A stretch of DNA of 64,000 bases from Clostridiales bacterium (GCA_018376135.1 JAHABX010000001.1:110808-174807), one strand, 5' to 3'; shown: positions 52,993-62,510, counted from the first letter of the stretch. Made by a program: numbers and translations. Notes: generated by a model not told the origin, from the letters alone.

Positions 52993-53439
52993 TTATTTGT
53001 GATTTCCCCAGAGATTACTCTTCTTCATCTCGATATATTCATTGTACGCTTTTTCCAGAATCTGCTTTTCATTCGGGAACTTTAATAAATGATATGCCTC
53101 GTGAAATTTGTAATATCCGGAATCCATAAAGTATTCTTCACGCTGTGGCTTGCTGTAATAACTGTCTGACATCATAAGATACCAGTGGACATCCTTTTCC
53201 ACCACATCCTCCGGGACAGAGAAGGTATACTGGCTCTTACCGATGTATTTCACAATTTTTGCATCAACTCCTGTTTCCTCCCTGACCTCCCGGACTGCTG
53301 TCTCAGGATATTCCTCGCCAGGTTCTACAGTTCCCTTCGGCAGTACCCAGCCCTCATACTTGTTCTTATAATTCTTGTACAAAAGCAGGATCTTGCCTCG
53401 AAAAATCACCACACCGCCGCAGCTCGTTGCTTCTATCAC
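52993..53439 (-). CDS. NUDIX hydrolase
   Basis: A 148-residue NUDIX protein. The NUDIX box PKGTVEPGEEYPETAVREVREETGVD is complete (metal-binding Glu residues in REVREE). The longest frame starts 63 codons earlier and overlaps the PBP gene, but a GTG codon directly behind AGGAGG gives the natural start MIEATSCGGVVI. It hydrolyses a nucleoside-diphosphate-linked compound; the substrate is not identifiable. It lies 79 nt downstream of a class B PBP gene on the same strand. Confidence 0.85.
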   Translation of the reverse strand: MIEATSCGGVVIFRGKILLLYKNYKNKYEGWVLPKGTVEPGEEYPETAVREVREETGVDAKIVKYIGKSQYTFSVPEDVVEKDVHWYLMMSDSYYSKPQREEYFMDSGYYKFHEAYHLLKFPNEKQILEKAYNEYIEMKKSNLWGNHK

Positions 53440-53518
53440 TGCAATTCCTCCTGTCGATTGGTGTGTCACTATGACTGGTATTAGCATACCATTTTTTTTT
53501 ACAGTTGACAAGGAGAAC

Positions 53519-54955
53519 CTATTCCGCGTAATACGCATCAAAAATTTTTTCGGCAATGGGAACGGCATACTCACTGCCGGAGCCGACGCCCTCCACCAGC
53601 ACACATACTGCCAGATCCGGTCTGTCACCTGTCACATAGCCGATAAACCAGGCATGGCTCCTGCTCTTATCGCTGCTGTATTCTGCTGTCCCAGTCTTTC
53701 CTGCCGCCGTATAGCGGTCACTTTTCAAGGCAGAAGCCGTCCCGTCTTCAACAGTAGCCTCCATATAGCCCTGTAAAAGCTCCGCCTCCTCCGGAGTCAT
53801 CAAGGAACCATACGCTGTCACCGGGTATTTTTCCACCAGCGTTCCTGTATAGCTTTCTGTCCTCTCCAGAAATCGGGGTTCCATAAGCACTCCGTCATTG
53901 GCAATGGCACTGACCAGCATCGCCATGTGCACAGGTGTGACCAGTGTATCCCCCTGACCGATGGCGGTCATCATCTGAAGGACCTCCGGATCCTCATCCG
54001 ACAGCTTAAATGAGCTTTTACTGTACGGAAACTCCAGCGGAAGCTCTGAATCAAACAGAAGCTGTCCGGTCAGATCCTGAAAGGCACTGATATCAAGCTT
54101 CCGCCCCATATCTGCAAAGGCACTGTTGCAGGACCGGGCAAAGGCAGCCGTCAGGTCCAGCTCCCCGTGCTTCTTTCCGTGATAACAGCTGATGGCAGAA
54201 TTCCCCACCTTTACCTTTCCTTCGCACACATAAGAATAATCCTGTCCCTGCAACTGATGCTCCCTCAGATATTCCAGAAGAGTAACCGTTTTGAAAACAG
54301 ATCCCGGAGGATAAAGTCCCTGCATGGCACGGTTCAGAAGCGTACTGTCTTTGGAATGACTCAGCTCCTGCCAGCGGGAAACAATCTCTCCCGGGTCATA
54401 ATCCGGCTTGGAGATCAGCGCACGTACATTCCCGGTAGACGGCTCCATGACAATAACCGCACCCTTGTGTGTACTCAGCGCATCATGGGCAATGGTCTGC
54501 AGCTCCACATCCAGCGTAGTCACCAGATTATCTCCGATGTTTTTCTGTTCCTTCAGTTCGTTGATAAACTTTTCCACAAAATAGGCATTCGAGGTCAGCA
54601 GCTGAAAATTCCCAATATTTTCTATCCCGGTCTTGCCATACTCAGAATATCCAAGCACGTGGGCAAAGGTACAGCCAAAGGGATAGACTCTTCGTTCACT
54701 TCCCCCTGCCTCCACCTGCGTATAGGCAAGCTCCTGACCATCCGAAGCAAGAATACTGCCTCTGACCACCCGTTCCTCAAAGGTCTCCAGCCTTGCATTG
54801 TAGGGATTATTAATGACCTCTCTGCTTTTGGATGCCTGGAAAAGGATCAGATAGCCGGTCATCAGTACAAAAATCCCGGTGAAAATAAGCAGGATATTGG
54901 TATATTCCCGGTTGATTTCTTTATTTTGCCTTTTTTTCTGCTTTTTCTTTGTCAT
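53519..54955 (-). CDS. Class B penicillin-binding protein (transpeptidase)
   Basis: A 478-residue division/elongation-type PBP. A basic N-terminus and one membrane helix (residues about 18-40) precede the pedestal domain; the transpeptidase has SVFK (active Ser near 218), SCN (near 275) and KTGTAE (near 418). The protein crosslinks peptidoglycan outside the membrane. It overlaps the upstream FtsW/RodA gene by 35 nt, so it is the cognate partner of that glycosyltransferase. Which complex (PbpA with RodA, or FtsI/SpoVD with FtsW/SpoVE) is not settled. Confidence 0.9.
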   Translation of the reverse strand: MTKKKQKKRQNKEINREYTNILLIFTGIFVLMTGYLILFQASKSREVINNPYNARLETFEERVVRGSILASDGQELAYTQVEAGGSERRVYPFGCTFAHVLGYSEYGKTGIENIGNFQLLTSNAYFVEKFINELKEQKNIGDNLVTTLDVELQTIAHDALSTHKGAVIVMEPSTGNVRALISKPDYDPGEIVSRWQELSHSKDSTLLNRAMQGLYPPGSVFKTVTLLEYLREHQLQGQDYSYVCEGKVKVGNSAISCYHGKKHGELDLTAAFARSCNSAFADMGRKLDISAFQDLTGQLLFDSELPLEFPYSKSSFKLSDEDPEVLQMMTAIGQGDTLVTPVHMAMLVSAIANDGVLMEPRFLERTESYTGTLVEKYPVTAYGSLMTPEEAELLQGYMEATVEDGTASALKSDRYTAAGKTGTAEYSSDKSRSHAWFIGYVTGDRPDLAVCVLVEGVGSGSEYAVPIAEKIFDAYYAE

Positions 54956-56261
54956 TTTCTGCTACCTCGTCACTGCGTTTCAGGTACATTCCCTGAATGA
55001 TCGCCCAGATGATGAACATACTGAGCAGGGAGCTTCCGCCATAGCTGATAAACGGCAGCGTCACTCCGGTGGAGGGAATGAATTTGACCACCCCTCCAAT
55101 AGAAAGAAACACCTGAAAGACTACCAGCGTCCCAAGCCCCATCGCCACCAGCTTGTAATAGGAATCCTTCAGACACATGGCAATATTCAGGATCATGTAA
55201 AAACAGCACAGATATACAAAAATCAGGAAAATGGAAAACAATACCCCCAGCTCCTCAGCGATCGCCGCAAAGATAAAGTCCTCCTCCACCACCGGAATCT
55301 TATAAGGCATCCCCTGTCCAAGCCCCAGTCCGAACCAGCCTCCGGTACCGATGGCAAACAATGACTGAGTGATCTGATATCCTTCCTTCTCAATCACAGA
55401 GAACGGGTCACTCCAGGCGAGTACACGCACCTGTACATGGGAGAACAGCTTCCATGCGATCCATGACGCAAAGCTTCCTGCCAGAAGCCCGCCGAGAAAA
55501 TAAAGCGGCTGTCTGGTCGCCACATAAAGCATAACAAGATAGGTGACGAAAAAGATCAGTGCTCCTCCCAGATCTCTTGACAGGACAAGCACCAGTACAT
55601 GAGCGGCTGCCGCCACGGTAGTCACCGCCACCCGGCGCAGATCCCGGGTCTCATGAAGCATGCCTGCAATGAAGAAAACGAACAGGATCTTCACGAACTC
55701 TGACGGCTGAAAGGTAATGCCGTGAACAGAGATCGCAAGCTTCGCCCCGAAGCTTAAACTTCCCGCGATCAAAACTGCCGTCAGCAGCAGAAATCCCGCC
55801 GCTCCGTACAGCCAGTACAGATTTCTGAGCTTCCCTGCCTTACGGATGATCCAGGGAATCAAAAGTGTAAGTCCTGCCGCAAGAACTGCTACCTCGAACT
55901 GCTTCTCCGCTTTATCAAAAGACAGACGGGACAGCATCAAAAGTCCGACTCCCAAAAGCAGGAGCAGATTGTGGTTCAAAAGCCGGTCTGACTTTGGGTA
56001 GATCAGATGATGCAGCGTCAAAAAGCCAAGGAACAGGATGATCTGCGCCATGCCAAAATATAAGACCTTTTCATTTCCGGTATTCAGATACAGAATCAGA
56101 TTTCCCAGAAGAAGCATGGAAAAGAGAAGGAAATTCTGCTGCCAGAGGGCAGCTCTTCTCTCCTCCTGGGGTTTTTTCACAAGCAGAAATCCCACAAGCG
56201 TATATAATGCCAGAAACAGGATCATGGCATATTTGGATAATTCGGTAATCACATTGACCAT
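54921..56261 (-). CDS. FtsW/RodA/SpoVE-family peptidoglycan glycosyltransferase
   Basis: A 446-residue SEDS protein with about 10-12 helices and family motifs: LSRDLGGALIFFVTYLVMLY, GITFQPSEFVKILFVFFIAG, and the terminal FIPSTGVTLPFISYGGSSLL. SEDS proteins polymerise glycan strands with a class B PBP partner, here the overlapping next gene. It is 2 nt after the U32 peptidase gene. The cell-cycle role (division, elongation or spore cortex) is not resolved. Confidence 0.9.
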   Translation of the reverse strand: MVNVITELSKYAMILFLALYTLVGFLLVKKPQEERRAALWQQNFLLFSMLLLGNLILYLNTGNEKVLYFGMAQIILFLGFLTLHHLIYPKSDRLLNHNLLLLLGVGLLMLSRLSFDKAEKQFEVAVLAAGLTLLIPWIIRKAGKLRNLYWLYGAAGFLLLTAVLIAGSLSFGAKLAISVHGITFQPSEFVKILFVFFIAGMLHETRDLRRVAVTTVAAAAHVLVLVLSRDLGGALIFFVTYLVMLYVATRQPLYFLGGLLAGSFASWIAWKLFSHVQVRVLAWSDPFSVIEKEGYQITQSLFAIGTGGWFGLGLGQGMPYKIPVVEEDFIFAAIAEELGVLFSIFLIFVYLCCFYMILNIAMCLKDSYYKLVAMGLGTLVVFQVFLSIGGVVKFIPSTGVTLPFISYGGSSLLSMFIIWAIIQGMYLKRSDEVAENDKEKAEKKAK

Positions 56262-56262
56262 A

Positions 56263-58455
56263 TTACTCTACGCCCCGTTTAAAATGTCCTCTCGTAAAAT
56301 CCGACTGCGGCTTCCTTTCCTCCATCCAGCACTGAAGCACTTCCCGTACCTCCCCTTCCCCTTCTGTGGTAAACATGATACGATATGCCCCCACCCCAAG
56401 GCTTTGGAGTGCTTCCATCTGATCCAGCAGATAAAGAGGCTGGCTGTTATAGATCGTATTATAGCAGTCCCTGCAGTTATTCTTTACCGGAAATTCCTTC
56501 TGATACCTGTCCTTCAGGATCCATTGTCCGGACTGCTTCCTGCACTGGTTCAAAGTCCTGTGAAGACATCCGGCAGTTGTCATCATAGGATACCTTCCGT
56601 AGATGATCTGAATACAGTCTCCTGCCGAGATCTGCTTCAGCTCGCGGGCATTCAGCTCCAGCGGATTCGTCTGCATGTGGATTCCGGCTTCTCTCCACAG
56701 CTCCCGGCTTCTGCCGTTAAAGGTATAGAGATTGTGATCCAGGATCTGCGCCTTTTTCCAGTGGATACATTTTAAGAATTCATATTCCTCCAGATTCTTC
56801 AACACATATCCGTCTGCCGAAAGCTGCCTCCAGAAGCTTTGCTTTTCCTGATAACGCGCCTCCGTCTTCATCCGGAAAATCGGCGGAAGAACCACATAAG
56901 CCAGAAGTCCCTCCTTATGGATCAGGTCCACTGCCTGTAAAAGCTCCTCTTCCATAGAGCCGGCATCCACATATACAGCCTGCAGAGGCGCTTTCTGCTT
57001 CTTCATCAGAAGCGGTGTATCTGAAAGCACTGTCCGAAGCTGCTGCATACTTTCTACGGAAATATGGAGGACTGCGCCATCCCCTTTTTCCTGATGCCAG
57101 ACTCTGTTATTCTCTGCCCCCATCGGCATGCTCCGCCAGCAGGACTTTATCAGCTCCAGCCGAAGTCTCTCCAGAGCCTCTCTGCGAAGCCCGTTCAGCG
57201 CCTGTATGGGAACAAACAGTTCTCCCTTCATCTGAATCCTCAGGTCCTCCCATTCAAACGGAGTATTCCCTGTCTTCCGGAGCTGCTTTTCAAGCTGCGC
57301 CTCCTCCATCGGACGATTTGCAGGAATCTGCGGACTCTCTCCCGTCACGGTGACACAGACTTCTCCTGCTTCCAGACGAAGCTCCATGGACCTTCCTGCC
57401 TCCGCCGTCAGGCAGCCCCGGATCGCTCTTTTCTTTTCCTGATCTACATATTGCTTTCTGAGAGATCCGATCAGAAGTTCATACTCCCTCTTCTCCTCAT
57501 CCGACGGCTGCCGATTCCAAAGCGCCATCATATTTCTTCCATTGTGCTGTTCGTAGTATCCCCGGGAAAATCCATCCCGGTTAAAAAGAAGGTTCAGCTC
57601 CCTTTTGTCTGCCTCTTCTACATAATATCCGTCCGCCCCGTGCTCCAGATAGCGATCCGCATATTTGCGGTAGATGCGTACAACTCCCGCGGTATACTCC
57701 GGTCGTTTCATGCGCCCTTCGATCTTCAGAGAATATACGCCTGCTTCCGCAATCTGAGGAATCAGATCGACCGTACAGATATCCTTTGGACTCAGAAGCG
57801 CATTCTCACCCTTTTTGGATACGGTTTTTCCTCCTGCCAGCACATCATAGGCAAGCCGGCAGGGCTGGGCACAGCGTCCCCGATTACCGCTTCTTCCTCC
57901 CAGAATACTGCTGAACAGACATTGTCCTGAATAGCAGTAGCAGAGTGCCCCATGAACGAAGCATTCGATCTCAATTCCGATCTCCTGACGGATCCGGGCA
58001 ATCTCTGCCAGGGACAGCTCTCTTGCCAGCACCACACGCTCGGCTCCGACTGTCTCCAGAAGCTTCGCTCCGCCGGCTCCGCACAGAGTCATCTGGGTAC
58101 TGGCATGAATCGGAAGATCCGGGAACCATTCCTGAATTGCACGCATAACTCCCAGATCCTGCACGATCACTGCATCCAGTCCATGCTCGTAGCAGGGCTT
58201 CAGATAGTCATACAGCTCTCCCTCCAGTTCCCGGTCCTTCAAAAGCGTATTTACTGTCAGGTAGAGCTTCACCCCATACAGATGTGCATAGTCGATTGCT
58301 TCCAGCATAAGCTCTCCCTCCGGATTATCCGCATATGCACGGGCACCGAAACGTCCGCCTCCCATATACACCGCATCTGCCCCCGCCTGCACGGCAGCTT
58401 TCAAGCTCTCAAAAGAGCCTGCCGGAGCCAGTATCTCCAATCTCTTTTTTTTCAT
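56263..58455 (-). CDS. U32-family peptidase with DUF3656 domain
   Basis: A 730-residue protein. The N-terminal U32 domain (EILAPAGSFESLKAAVQAGADAVYMGG, residues 8-34) contains the conserved cysteine cluster in CYCYSGQCLFSSILGGRSGNRGRCAQPCR-type order (given as separate motifs CYCYSGQC and GNRGRCAQPCR, near 170-195). The middle DUF3656 region and a C-terminal Cys-rich part (FPVKNNCRDCYNTIYNS) follow. Close relatives (RlhA, TrhP) act in RNA hydroxylation rather than proteolysis. It lies directly before the FtsW/RodA gene. Confidence 0.88.
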   Translation of the reverse strand: MKKKRLEILAPAGSFESLKAAVQAGADAVYMGGGRFGARAYADNPEGELMLEAIDYAHLYGVKLYLTVNTLLKDRELEGELYDYLKPCYEHGLDAVIVQDLGVMRAIQEWFPDLPIHASTQMTLCGAGGAKLLETVGAERVVLARELSLAEIARIRQEIGIEIECFVHGALCYCYSGQCLFSSILGGRSGNRGRCAQPCRLAYDVLAGGKTVSKKGENALLSPKDICTVDLIPQIAEAGVYSLKIEGRMKRPEYTAGVVRIYRKYADRYLEHGADGYYVEEADKRELNLLFNRDGFSRGYYEQHNGRNMMALWNRQPSDEEKREYELLIGSLRKQYVDQEKKRAIRGCLTAEAGRSMELRLEAGEVCVTVTGESPQIPANRPMEEAQLEKQLRKTGNTPFEWEDLRIQMKGELFVPIQALNGLRREALERLRLELIKSCWRSMPMGAENNRVWHQEKGDGAVLHISVESMQQLRTVLSDTPLLMKKQKAPLQAVYVDAGSMEEELLQAVDLIHKEGLLAYVVLPPIFRMKTEARYQEKQSFWRQLSADGYVLKNLEEYEFLKCIHWKKAQILDHNLYTFNGRSRELWREAGIHMQTNPLELNARELKQISAGDCIQIIYGRYPMMTTAGCLHRTLNQCRKQSGQWILKDRYQKEFPVKNNCRDCYNTIYNSQPLYLLDQMEALQSLGVGAYRIMFTTEGEGEVREVLQCWMEERKPQSDFTRGHFKRGVE

Positions 58456-58474
58456 CCTTCTCTTCCTCTATATT

Positions 58475-58508
58475 CAAAAAAGGCAAGCCAGCTCTTCCCG
58501 GGCTGGCC
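58475..58508 (-). terminator. Terminator of zapA
   Basis: On the - strand GCCAGC (58502-58507 complement) pairs with GCTGGC (58487-58492 complement), followed by TTGCCTTTTTT. It separates zapA from the U32 gene. Confidence 0.75.
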
Positions 58509-58533
58509 TGTCATCTTATGTATCTATCTCCCT

Positions 58534-58962
58534 TTACAGCTTCTGTTCCGGTCTTGGGATCTTCCGGTGGGAAGCCGACTGAGACAGCCGGTTCTGTCTC
58601 TTCTGTTCCTCCAAAAGCTGCGTCTCAAGCTCCTGAATCCGGCTTAAAAGCCTGTCCTTCTCCATCCTGGCATCGATCAGATCATGCTTCAGACTGTAGA
58701 TCTCCTTATCCTTGTGTTCCGCTTCCTGCTCCAGCTGCTCCTTTGCCTCCCGCTCCTTAAAATATGCGTCTGCAAGATTCATGTTCTTCAAAAGCTGCTT
58801 TTCCTCCACTGCAAGCCTGCGGTATCCCTCTGTCCGGGAGATCTCCTCCTCCATCTCGTTGAGATAGGAGGCAACACTGTGCAGATATGAGGTACTTTCA
58901 TATCCGCTGATCATATATATCTTTCCATTAATCAGCACTTCGGCTGTGTTTTTCTTCGCCAT
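58534..58962 (-). CDS. zapA: Cell division protein ZapA
   Basis: A 142-residue ZapA. The globular N-terminus (NTAEVLINGKIYMISGYES and YLHSVASYLNEME) is followed by a long coiled coil (residues about 60-125, rich in Glu, Lys and Leu). ZapA crosslinks FtsZ filaments at the division ring. The C-terminal tail is basic and longer than in the Gram-negative form. It has its own terminator and lies between ruvB and the U32 gene. Confidence 0.88.
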   Translation of the reverse strand: MAKKNTAEVLINGKIYMISGYESTSYLHSVASYLNEMEEEISRTEGYRRLAVEEKQLLKNMNLADAYFKEREAKEQLEQEAEHKDKEIYSLKHDLIDARMEKDRLLSRIQELETQLLEEQKRQNRLSQSASHRKIPRPEQKL

Positions 58963-59009
58963 AAAATATCGTCTCCCTGCCTATGCCCTTTACTTAATAG
59001 TATACTGAA

Positions 59010-60017
59010 TTATTGCGGAAAAGCAATCCCCAAATGGTCATACGCATGTTCCGTTGCCACCCGTCCCCGGGACGTTCGGTTCAGGAATCCATTCTGGATC
59101 AGATACGGTTCATAAACATCCTCCAGTGTACCGGAATCTTCGCCCAAAGCTGCCGCCAGTGTATCCAGTCCCACAGGACCTCCTGAAAATTTCTCGATGA
59201 TCGTGCGCAGAATCAGCCTGTCAGACTGATCCAGTCCATGGCGGTCCACCTCCAGAAGATCCAGAGCAAAGACTGCCACCTTCTCCGTAATCTTCCCATC
59301 ATACTTGACCTGAGCAAAATCCCGGACCCTTTTCAGCAGACGATTGGCAAGGCGGGGGGTCCCTCTGGAACGCCGGGCAAGCTCAACTGCTCCCTTTTCA
59401 TCGATCTCTACATTCAGCACCTTTGCCGAACGGCAGATAATGGTCGTCAACTCTCCCACTGTATAGTATTCCAGATGATGTACCACTCCAAACCGGTCAC
59501 GAAGCGGCGCCGTTAAAAGTCCCGCACGGGTCGTCGCACCTACCAGGGTGAATCTGGGAAGATCCAGACGGATACTCCTCGCAGACGCCCCTTTACCGAT
59601 CATAATATCAATGGCATAGTCCTCCATCGCCGGATAAAGAACCTCCTCCACCTGCCGGTTCAGACGATGGATCTCGTCCACAAAGAGTACATCACCCTCC
59701 TGGAGATTATTCAAAATCGCTGCCATCTCTCCCGGCTTCTCAATTGCCGGACCACTGGTCACCTTCATATGGGTTCCCATCTCATTGGCAATGATCCCGG
59801 CAAGCGTTGTCTTGCCAAGACCGGGAGGTCCGTAAAACAACACATGATCCAGCGATTCTCCTCTGGACTTTGCTGCCTCTATATAAATCTTCAGATTGCT
59901 TTTTGCCTTTTCCTGACCAATATATTCTGCCAGACTCTGGGGCCGCAGATTTCCTTCTACACGGATATCTTCCTCTGCCGCCTCCGTTGCTATGATTCTC
60001 CGGTTCTCCATCATCAA
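59010..60017 (-). CDS. ruvB: Holliday junction DNA helicase RuvB
   Basis: A 335-residue AAA+ motor. N-terminal LRPQSLAEYIGQEKAKSNLKI, Walker A FYGPPGLGKTTLAGIIA near 60-76, Walker B VLFVDEIHRLNR, sensor region LVGATTRAGLLTAPLRDRFG, and the winged helix with PRLANRLLKRVRDFAQV. It drives branch migration with RuvA. It is 24 nt downstream of ruvA. Confidence 0.95.
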   Translation of the reverse strand: MMMENRRIIATEAAEEDIRVEGNLRPQSLAEYIGQEKAKSNLKIYIEAAKSRGESLDHVLFYGPPGLGKTTLAGIIANEMGTHMKVTSGPAIEKPGEMAAILNNLQEGDVLFVDEIHRLNRQVEEVLYPAMEDYAIDIMIGKGASARSIRLDLPRFTLVGATTRAGLLTAPLRDRFGVVHHLEYYTVGELTTIICRSAKVLNVEIDEKGAVELARRSRGTPRLANRLLKRVRDFAQVKYDGKITEKVAVFALDLLEVDRHGLDQSDRLILRTIIEKFSGGPVGLDTLAAALGEDSGTLEDVYEPYLIQNGFLNRTSRGRVATEHAYDHLGIAFPQ

Positions 60018-60041
60018 CCTCTATCCTGCCGCTCTAATGTA

Positions 60042-60659
60042 TCAGAATGCCATCCTCTTGAGGGCTTCCTTCAATATATCCTCAACTTCCATATCCTCGG
60101 TCGGCCTTACAGAACGCACCGTCTTGAGTGCTTCTGTACTTCCATATCCCAAAGCCACCAGTGCCTCTACTGCATCCTGCATCACATCGCTGCCGGCTGC
60201 TGCCGATACTTCCGGTGAAAGCTGATCTGATGCAAGCTTTTTCTCAAATGCCTCTTCCAAATCCAGCTTGTCCTTCAAATCCAGAATGATCTTCTGTGCC
60301 GTCTTTGCTCCGATACCCGGTGTCTTTGCAATCTTCTTCGCATCATCCGCCAGTATGGCAAATCTCAGATCATCTGCTCCAAGGGCAGACAAAATATTAA
60401 GTCCTGCTTTGGGTCCGACTCCGTTCACTCCAATCAGCATCCGGTACATCTGCAGATCATCCCTCGTCAGAAAACCAAACAGAACAACTGCATCTTCCCG
60501 CACCTGCATATATGTATACAGCTTTAATTCCTGACCGATTCCCTCCAGCATCTGTACCAGCTGTCCCGGAACCAGCACCTCATATCCAACTCCGTTCACA
60601 TCCAGAACGACGCTGCCTTCCGTCATATCAGCGACTTCGCCTTTTAAAAATGCTATCAT
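60042..60659 (-). CDS. ruvA: Holliday junction DNA-binding protein RuvA
   Basis: A 205-residue RuvA: OB domain (MIAFLKGEVADMTEGSVVLDVNGVGYEVLVP), the tandem helix-hairpin-helix (LIGVNGVGPKAGLNILSAL and KTPGIGAKTAQKIILDLKDKL), and a C-terminal domain that binds RuvB (VEALVALGYGSTEALK). The longer frame adds 20 residues that do not match the family; the chosen ATG fits the normal length. It forms an operon with ruvB. The SOS boxes seen elsewhere were not found directly upstream. Confidence 0.93.
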   Translation of the reverse strand: MIAFLKGEVADMTEGSVVLDVNGVGYEVLVPGQLVQMLEGIGQELKLYTYMQVREDAVVLFGFLTRDDLQMYRMLIGVNGVGPKAGLNILSALGADDLRFAILADDAKKIAKTPGIGAKTAQKIILDLKDKLDLEEAFEKKLASDQLSPEVSAAAGSDVMQDAVEALVALGYGSTEALKTVRSVRPTEDMEVEDILKEALKRMAF

Positions 60660-60774
60660 CCGTCTTACGCATCCTTTATGATTACTCACTGTCAGCCGCC
60701 TCATCCAAGCGGTGTACATTCACTTTTAAAATCATACCATGCCATACGGCAAACTGCAACCGTATGTTCGGATT

Positions 60775-61101
60775 TTATCGTTCGAATACCTCCGCCGTCA
60801 CCTTATTCGGCATACATACAATCAGCTCGTGAGTGCTCCCAATGGGTGCCATATGGATACAGAGCCTGTCCGGACAGTCGGCATATATCATGGAGGCTCT
60901 ACCGCCTCTGATCTCCAGTTTATTGGTATCATGGATCTCGATCACCTGATCCTCCGCCAGGTCGAATCTTCCATATTCTTCTCCGTCCACCTTTACGACC
61001 ACATAATGTCCCCGGGTCTGACTCTGATAAAACAGAATCCCAAGCAGGCACGCTGCCAGCAGAACTCCTGCTGCCAGTATCCAGTCATTTTTCTTTGTCA
61101 T
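60775..61101 (-). CDS. NusG domain II-containing protein
   Basis: A 108-residue protein: one N-terminal membrane helix (residues about 7-25, WILAAGVLLAACLLGILFY) and a NusG_II domain (PF07009-like) with conserved CPDRLCIHMAPIG and the final LIVCMPNKVTAEV. The start is the ATG behind AGGAG. The family is extracytoplasmic and of unknown function, often next to genes for isoprenoid or Rnf-type redox proteins. No such genes are near here. Confidence 0.85.
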   Translation of the reverse strand: MTKKNDWILAAGVLLAACLLGILFYQSQTRGHYVVVKVDGEEYGRFDLAEDQVIEIHDTNKLEIRGGRASMIYADCPDRLCIHMAPIGSTHELIVCMPNKVTAEVFER

Positions 61102-61195
61102 ACTATCACTCCTCATATTATCCTGCCTATCATACCATGGTTTTTCAAAGTCTGCAAACGAATTGAGCGATTCCTTTTCGACCGGAAACGACAGA

Positions 61196-61231
61196 CCGGC
61201 AGGATCACTGCTGCTTCAGCGCTCCTGCCGG
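61196..61231 (-). terminator. Hairpin after the Rpn-family nuclease gene
   Basis: CCGGCAGGA (61196-61204) pairs perfectly with TCCTGCCGG (61223-61231) around an 18-nt loop, just past the stop of the nuclease gene. The T-run on the - strand is weak. Confidence 0.5.
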
Positions 61232-61239
61232 GATTGGGA

Positions 61240-62139
61240 TTATTCTTCTTTTTCTTTTCTGATCTCTTCTGCCAGTTCAAAAATGGTATCTCTGTTCTCA
61301 CCTAATATCTCTGCGATCTCTTCCACTGTACTTCCTTTTCGGGACATATGTGCAACAATCGATCTTAATTTGCTGTGTTCACCTTGTGCACGTCCTTCTA
61401 TACGTCCTTGTGTACGTCCTTCCGCCAAACCTTCCGCCAGACCTTCCCGTCTGGCATCCTGCTTGTCATAATACCTCTCTTCCCATGCCTGCATGTATTT
61501 TACCCCCATTTCTTCACTGGATTTCACCTTACACACGCGCTCATGAATCCGACGAACCCGCTCACTATCCGTTTTGGACGCCTCTTCTCCTGTCGTATTT
61601 TCCACATAATGAAGAAATGCTGCCAGCTCTGCAGAGACTTCCTCATCATTGCTGCCTCTTGTATTCAGGAAAATACGAACCGCTCCATCCTGAAGAGTAT
61701 ACCCCGCTTTTTCGATGCACTGTGCCTCAAACGTGTATCGATACTTTCCAAACCCGAATAAGTCAAACGGTGTGATCATGATTAAATACGTCTGATTCAG
61801 CTTATTATAATCCGGGACTCCCGGTTCCAGCAAAGAGGTATCTACCATCGCCTGATAAAAACGGCTCCTTCTGCGGAGATCATTCTTACGTTTCTGCTGC
61901 ATCTCCGTATTATATATGACCTTCTCCTCATCCATAGAAAAGACATCCATCCTTATTGTGCGGATAAGCGGTGATACCCGCAATTCTTTCTCGGATTCAC
62001 TTTTCTCCAGCAGCGGAATCTCCCGTCCCAAAATAATACTCAATACATCCTGGTGTGTCTGCGGATCTTCCATCACTGCATCAAACAAAAATCGACTGGT
62101 AAGATTCAGATCCTTTAACGGTATCATATTACTATTCAT
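61240..62139 (-). CDS. Rpn/PD-(D/E)XK nuclease transposase-family protein
   Basis: A 299-residue protein of the Rpn/PDDEXK nuclease family. The nuclease core is near residues 60-80: IRMDVFSMDEEKVIYNTEMQQKR supplies Asp and the E-x-Q pair. A C-terminal coiled region has repeats of EG pairs (REGLAEGLAEGRTQGRIEG). Rpn proteins cut DNA and raise recombination; they are often multi-copy and mobile-looking, but no inverted terminal repeats were seen here. The variable C-terminal repeats are a normal feature of the family. Confidence 0.82.
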   Translation of the reverse strand: MNSNMIPLKDLNLTSRFLFDAVMEDPQTHQDVLSIILGREIPLLEKSESEKELRVSPLIRTIRMDVFSMDEEKVIYNTEMQQKRKNDLRRRSRFYQAMVDTSLLEPGVPDYNKLNQTYLIMITPFDLFGFGKYRYTFEAQCIEKAGYTLQDGAVRIFLNTRGSNDEEVSAELAAFLHYVENTTGEEASKTDSERVRRIHERVCKVKSSEEMGVKYMQAWEERYYDKQDARREGLAEGLAEGRTQGRIEGRAQGEHSKLRSIVAHMSRKGSTVEEIAEILGENRDTIFELAEEIRKEKEE

Positions 62140-62393
62140 ATACTTCTCCTTTATTTTACCATAGCTGTCAGTTTCTTTACAACATAAAATTGTTAATCAT
62201 CCGGATATTTTTCCGTCCGCGGAAACGAAAGCACCGGACCATATATAGTTACAAATCGGGAAATTTTGAAGAACTCCAGATTCAGCAGAACTGCTCTATA
62301 GAAAATATTACTACAAATAACTGTAAAAGTCATCTGCATTTACAGAAAGTTTACATTTTTTGTACAAATTGCCCATGTACAAAAAAGAAGTAC
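62140..62393. other. Intergenic region without a gene
   Basis: About 250 nt upstream of the nuclease gene and beyond the RhuM remnant. It is AT-rich. It should hold the nuclease promoter on the - strand; I saw no clear -35/-10 pair, repeat or RNA structure. Confidence 0.5.
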
Positions 62394-62510
62394 TCACACT
62401 AAGAGCACTTCATTTTGGGCACGATTAAGCCATACAGTTTCCTCTTCTGGAGTTACCGGTACTTCAAGTTTGATTCCGTTATCTTCAAATAGTACAATTT
62501 CCTTTTCCAT
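62394..62510 (-). pseudogene. RhuM-family remnant (N-terminus only)
   Basis: A 38-residue frame starting at an ATG with a GGAGGCGAGAT ribosome binding site. It reads MEKEIVLFEDNGIKLEVPV and then TPEEETVWLNRAQNEVLLV. This matches the start of RhuM/virulence-type proteins (VKLEV.., TVWL..AQMAELF), which normally continue for about 300 residues. Here the frame breaks right after the AQ motif. The rest was not found nearby, so only the 5' end remains. Confidence 0.6.

Noticed and set aside
52993..53628. Longer NUDIX start overlapping the PBP gene
   Set aside because: The first 63 codons have no family similarity; a GTG directly behind AGGAGG gives the proper start.
61350..61775. A + strand open frame of 141 codons opposite the Rpn gene
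   Set aside because: It is a shadow of the Rpn coding sequence (proline-rich translation of the repeat region) with no ribosome binding site.
61240..62139. Insertion sequence around the Rpn-family gene
   Set aside because: No terminal inverted repeats or target duplications were seen at its edges. The 9-bp dyad at 61196-61231 looks like a hairpin after the stop codon.
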